From Gammaproteobacteria bacterium (GTDB lineage Bacteria > Pseudomonadota > Gammaproteobacteria > GRL18): a DNA stretch of 24,906 bases. The position numbers were made by a program, and so were the translations under genes. The notes beneath the pieces were generated by a model. It was not told the DNA's origin. It did not search any database and was given only the letters and a program-made list of their open reading frames with translations. The stretch is taken from NCBI GenBank assembly GCA_028571885.1, contig JAPVVU010000004.1, positions 1 through 24,906 of the forward strand, read 5' to 3'. This document shows, piece by piece, positions 22,764-24,906 of this stretch. Position 1 is the first letter of the stretch, and each line of letters begins with the position of its first letter.

Positions 22764-23798
22764 TTAAGCATCCTTTTTGCGTTTGATTCTCATTATCTGT
22801 TTGGCATATTCGCGCATATCTTCGACAGTATCGCTTTCATCCATGATTTCAACCCCGAGAATTGTTTCAATACAATCTTCCAGTGTGACTATTCCTTCTG
22901 TTTGATCATAGCGATCCACCACTAGAAACATGTGCTCTTTTCTTTTGATAAAAAGATCCAGTGCTTTGGGAACAGGAATATATTTATTGATTTTGAATAT
23001 ATTTTTTTTAATCTCATTCACAATAATAGAATCATCAAGTGTCGCCTGATGAAAAATTTTCTTGGTTAAGACAATCCCTGTCACATCGTCAATAGTATCA
23101 TGATAAATCGGAATTCTTGAAAAACGATACAGATTTTCATCTGTCATTACATCTTTAATGCTTTTACTTTCTTCTAAGGCAAAAACAACGCTTCGTGGTG
23201 TTAAAATATCCTTCACTTTAACTTCATCAAGATGAAGAACATTTTCAATCAGATCAGACTCCTTTTCATCAATAGCCCCCTCATCTTCACTCAGGAGTGT
23301 ACTGGCAAGCAGTTCTGCTTTTGAAAGCGAATGGGCTCCTTTTTTATTTTTTGAGATACGGTTGGTCACAAAAAGCGTAACAAGAATAATAGGATAGGTT
23401 AGCCAGATAAGAAAGCGGATGCTATAGGCGGTAATTGGAGCCAACTCTTTCCAATAAAGTGCACCGATGGTTTTGGGAATGATTTCAGAAAAAAACAAAA
23501 TAGCAAATGTTAAGACAACTGAAACATAAAAAACGGCAGTCGAACCAAAAATCATGCCAGCCTGTGCACCGACGCCAGCAGCGCCCAGCGTATTAGCAAG
23601 CGTATTAAGAATTAAAATAGAAGCTATCGACTTATTAATATTGATCTTATGCATCTTCAAAAGAAATCCAACTTTTGGACGTTCTTTTTCCAATAAAGAA
23701 ATATAAGACATATTAACTGATAGTAGTACGGATTCAAGAATTGAACATAAAAAAGAAATCGTTATGGCAAGGGAAAAATATAAAATTAAAAGACTCAT
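22764..23798 (-). CDS. CNNM-domain (DUF21) membrane protein with CBS pair, lacking CorC_HlyC domain
   Basis: 344 residues. A membrane domain (about 1-155) carries the family hallmarks SILESVLLSVNMSYISLLEKE and FFSEIIPKTIGALYW. A CBS pair follows (about 195-315; DILTPRSVVFALEES, RFSRIPIYHD, FLVVDRYDQTEGIVTLEDCIETILG), then a short basic tail. It lacks the C-terminal CorC_HlyC domain present in the two CNNM proteins at 13097-15792. It is the third CNNM protein in 11 kb and stands directly upstream of the Na/Pi cotransporter (186-bp gap). Probable role: divalent-cation export or sensing alongside phosphate uptake. AAGGAA lies upstream of the ATG, and a possible -10 TATAGT precedes that. Confidence 0.88.
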   Translation of the reverse strand: MSLLILYFSLAITISFLCSILESVLLSVNMSYISLLEKERPKVGFLLKMHKININKSIASILILNTLANTLGAAGVGAQAGMIFGSTAVFYVSVVLTFAILFFSEIIPKTIGALYWKELAPITAYSIRFLIWLTYPIILVTLFVTNRISKNKKGAHSLSKAELLASTLLSEDEGAIDEKESDLIENVLHLDEVKVKDILTPRSVVFALEESKSIKDVMTDENLYRFSRIPIYHDTIDDVTGIVLTKKIFHQATLDDSIIVNEIKKNIFKINKYIPVPKALDLFIKRKEHMFLVVDRYDQTEGIVTLEDCIETILGVEIMDESDTVEDMREYAKQIMRIKRKKDA

Positions 23799-23916
23799 AA
23801 AGTGAAAATTCCTTAAACTATACCACTACAAACATGGCTCATGTGAACATTCATTTCTTTTAGTCCACAGGCATACAAAGCAGTAATATTAAATTGTTTG
23901 CCCCATTCAATGAATA

Positions 23917-24081
23917 ATGACACATTATTCCAACAAAAACCAAATTTGGCTCAGTTTACCGATAATGACCATCGCCATGTACATCGGCGGCCATATTCAT
24001 ACCAATATCAGCCATCGGGCGATTCAAAAAGGCATTGGGATTTTGCTGTTATTCAGCGGCAGTGCTTTAATTTTTAATTAA
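23917..24081 (+). pseudogene. C-terminal remnant of a TauE/SafE-type (TSUP) permease
   Basis: A 54-codon plus-strand frame ending at TAA 24079-24081. From about codon 12 it reads LSLPIMTIAMYIGGHIHTNI, then SHRAIQKGIGILLLFSGSALIF. This is the closing pattern of TSUP permeases (Gly-rich turn, short amphipathic stretch, last hydrophobic helix). The upstream frame is closed by a TGA at 23911-23913, and no N-terminal permease sequence is visible to the left, so it looks like a decayed or truncated gene. It is the only plus-strand coding trace in the right half. The rest of the spacer 23799-24120 shows nothing I can support. The assignment rests on a short stretch and could be wrong. Confidence 0.5.
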
Positions 24082-24120
24082 ATATCTAGCGACTAAATTA
24101 TTGGCCAGATAAGAAAATAC

Positions 24121-24906
24121 TTATTGGTCATCAGACAGATACAATTTTCCTGAATTATACAGGTTAACTATAAAGTATTGCTCATTTTCTGAAGAATTTT
24201 TTTCTAATTCATCCAGATCAACCACTCGGTTATCACATAATAAGCAGGCAAACTTTTCTGAAACCTGAAAGTCCTGACCATCAATAAATAACAGGCAATC
24301 CCCTCCATCTTGTGTAAAAGCAAACCGGCTCGACGGATAACGTATTAAAGAAGCGCCCGTGTCCATTAGCATTTGTTTCAGCTGTAATAAATTCTCAACA
24401 GGTTCTTCACATTGATGCAGATAATCTATTTTTGAATCACTGACATAACAGCCGAACCAGCGTGCCAGTTCAGGATGTTCTGGATCAAGGTATTGGCTGA
24501 AAATGCTTCGCAATTCTTCAATAGCAGCCGATGATATTTCATTGGGGTGAGTTTGTAATTTATTGTATGGCAGTTTAAACGTTTTATTAATCGACAGGTC
24601 ATTGGTAATGTAAGCAATAAAGTCATTCACCAGATCAGAATGGCTGGTCGCTCGAAAACCAATGGAATAACTCATGCTTTCACCCAGAGAAATACCATGA
24701 TGAGAAACACCAGCAGGTAAATACATCATGTCCCCCGGTTCAAGAATCCATTCAAATTCAGGTTTAAAATCTTTTTGCAGCCGAATCGCAATATCTGGAA
24801 TCACATTGTCTTCCGCAACAGGCTGAGTATTGATTTGCCAACGTCTTTTACCTTCACCCTGAAGGATGAAGACATCATAGAGATCAACATGAGGCCCGAC
24901 TGAGCC
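24121..24906 (-). CDS. roxA: RoxA/YcfD-type ribosomal oxygenase, second copy, C-terminal two thirds, cut by window edge
   Basis: 262 codons visible. They start inside the cupin domain at GSVGPHVDLYDVF, which contains the Fe(II) HxD, run through VSHHG (distal His), and end with the complete C-terminal dimerisation and winged-helix region to the TAA at 24121. Joining this part to the left-end N-terminus would give 394 residues, close to the length of E. coli YcfD, so nothing is missing in between. The shared 306 bases differ at 11 sites, only one changing an amino acid (Ile here, Val in the left copy, directly after SHHG). Both copies therefore look functional. The product should hydroxylate L16 by family analogy. 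Flanked downstream by the permease remnant. Confidence 0.9.
   Translation of the reverse strand, partial: GSVGPHVDLYDVFILQGEGKRRWQINTQPVAEDNVIPDIAIRLQKDFKPEFEWILEPGDMMYLPAGVSHHGISLGESMSYSIGFRATSHSDLVNDFIAYITNDLSINKTFKLPYNKLQTHPNEISSAAIEELRSIFSQYLDPEHPELARWFGCYVSDSKIDYLHQCEEPVENLLQLKQMLMDTGASLIRYPSSRFAFTQDGGDCLLFIDGQDFQVSEKFACLLCDNRVVDLDELEKNSSENEQYFIVNLYNSGKLYLSDDQ
24601..24906. repeat. Direct repeat, right copy (inside roxA)
   Basis: Colinear with 1-306 in the same orientation, 11 mismatches and no gaps. The two copies bound the window, so homologous recombination between them could excise or amplify about 24.6 kb. Alternatively they mark an assembly junction between strains. Confidence 0.95.

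Noticed and set aside
1..24906. Circular plasmid or phage with terminal overlap
   Set aside because: The end repeat is not identical (11 mismatches), and the genes between are housekeeping and transport genes with no replication, partition or phage functions.
1..24906. tRNA or rRNA genes
   Set aside because: I saw no cloverleaf-like or rRNA-like sequence in the intergenic spacers.

Overview
The window is AT-rich chromosomal DNA, very probably from a gammaproteobacterium. The main clue is the ribosomal oxygenase RoxA/YcfD (a typically gammaproteobacterial protein) at both ends. The mix of FHA/WD40 Ser/Thr kinases with PPK2 and several phosphate transporters would fit a polyphosphate-storing sulfur bacterium (Thiotrichales/Beggiatoaceae type), but that placement is inference. 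Almost every gene is on the minus strand, so transcription runs from high to low coordinates. The exceptions are adk and a small permease remnant.

Left part (1-4168): a truncated roxA copy, glutamate dehydrogenase, a divergent adenylate kinase with a visible terminator, and a small CoA-binding protein. The CoA-binding gene is preceded by a repeat-rich spacer holding two 48-bp tandem repeats and a perfect 29-bp inverted repeat.

Signalling operon (4169-11458): three genes run as a tight unit. They are a 1695-residue Ser/Thr kinase (zinc ribbon, kinase, TPR-like region, two seven-bladed WD40 propellers, one membrane helix, GspG-like outer domain), an FHA-kinase starting at TTG, and a PP2C phosphatase. 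No secretion-system genes accompany them.

Phosphate/polyphosphate/divalent-metal region (11771-23798): in transcription order, a CNNM-type membrane protein, a Na/Pi cotransporter with PhoU-like tail, a small Lys-rich protein, a PhoU-like DUF47 protein, a PiT transporter, a P-loop NTPase, a metallophosphatase with an FHA-like N-terminus, two overlapping CNNM/CorC proteins, PPK2, and a second copy of the small Lys-rich protein. The two small proteins are about 56% identical, are of no family I recognise, and each follows a phosphate or polyphosphate gene. One has a near-consensus PHO box with phoA-like geometry in front of it. I read the region as a Pi-uptake, polyP-storage and Mg-balancing locus with an undescribed small-protein family. 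This is the best candidate for something new here.

Right end (23799-24906): a fragment of a TauE/SafE-type permease on the plus strand, then the C-terminal two thirds of a second roxA copy. Window positions 1-306 and 24601-24906 are colinear and differ at 11 sites, 10 of them synonymous. The segment is therefore bounded by two diverged roxA copies: a true duplication, a tandem segment, or a strain-mixture assembly junction.
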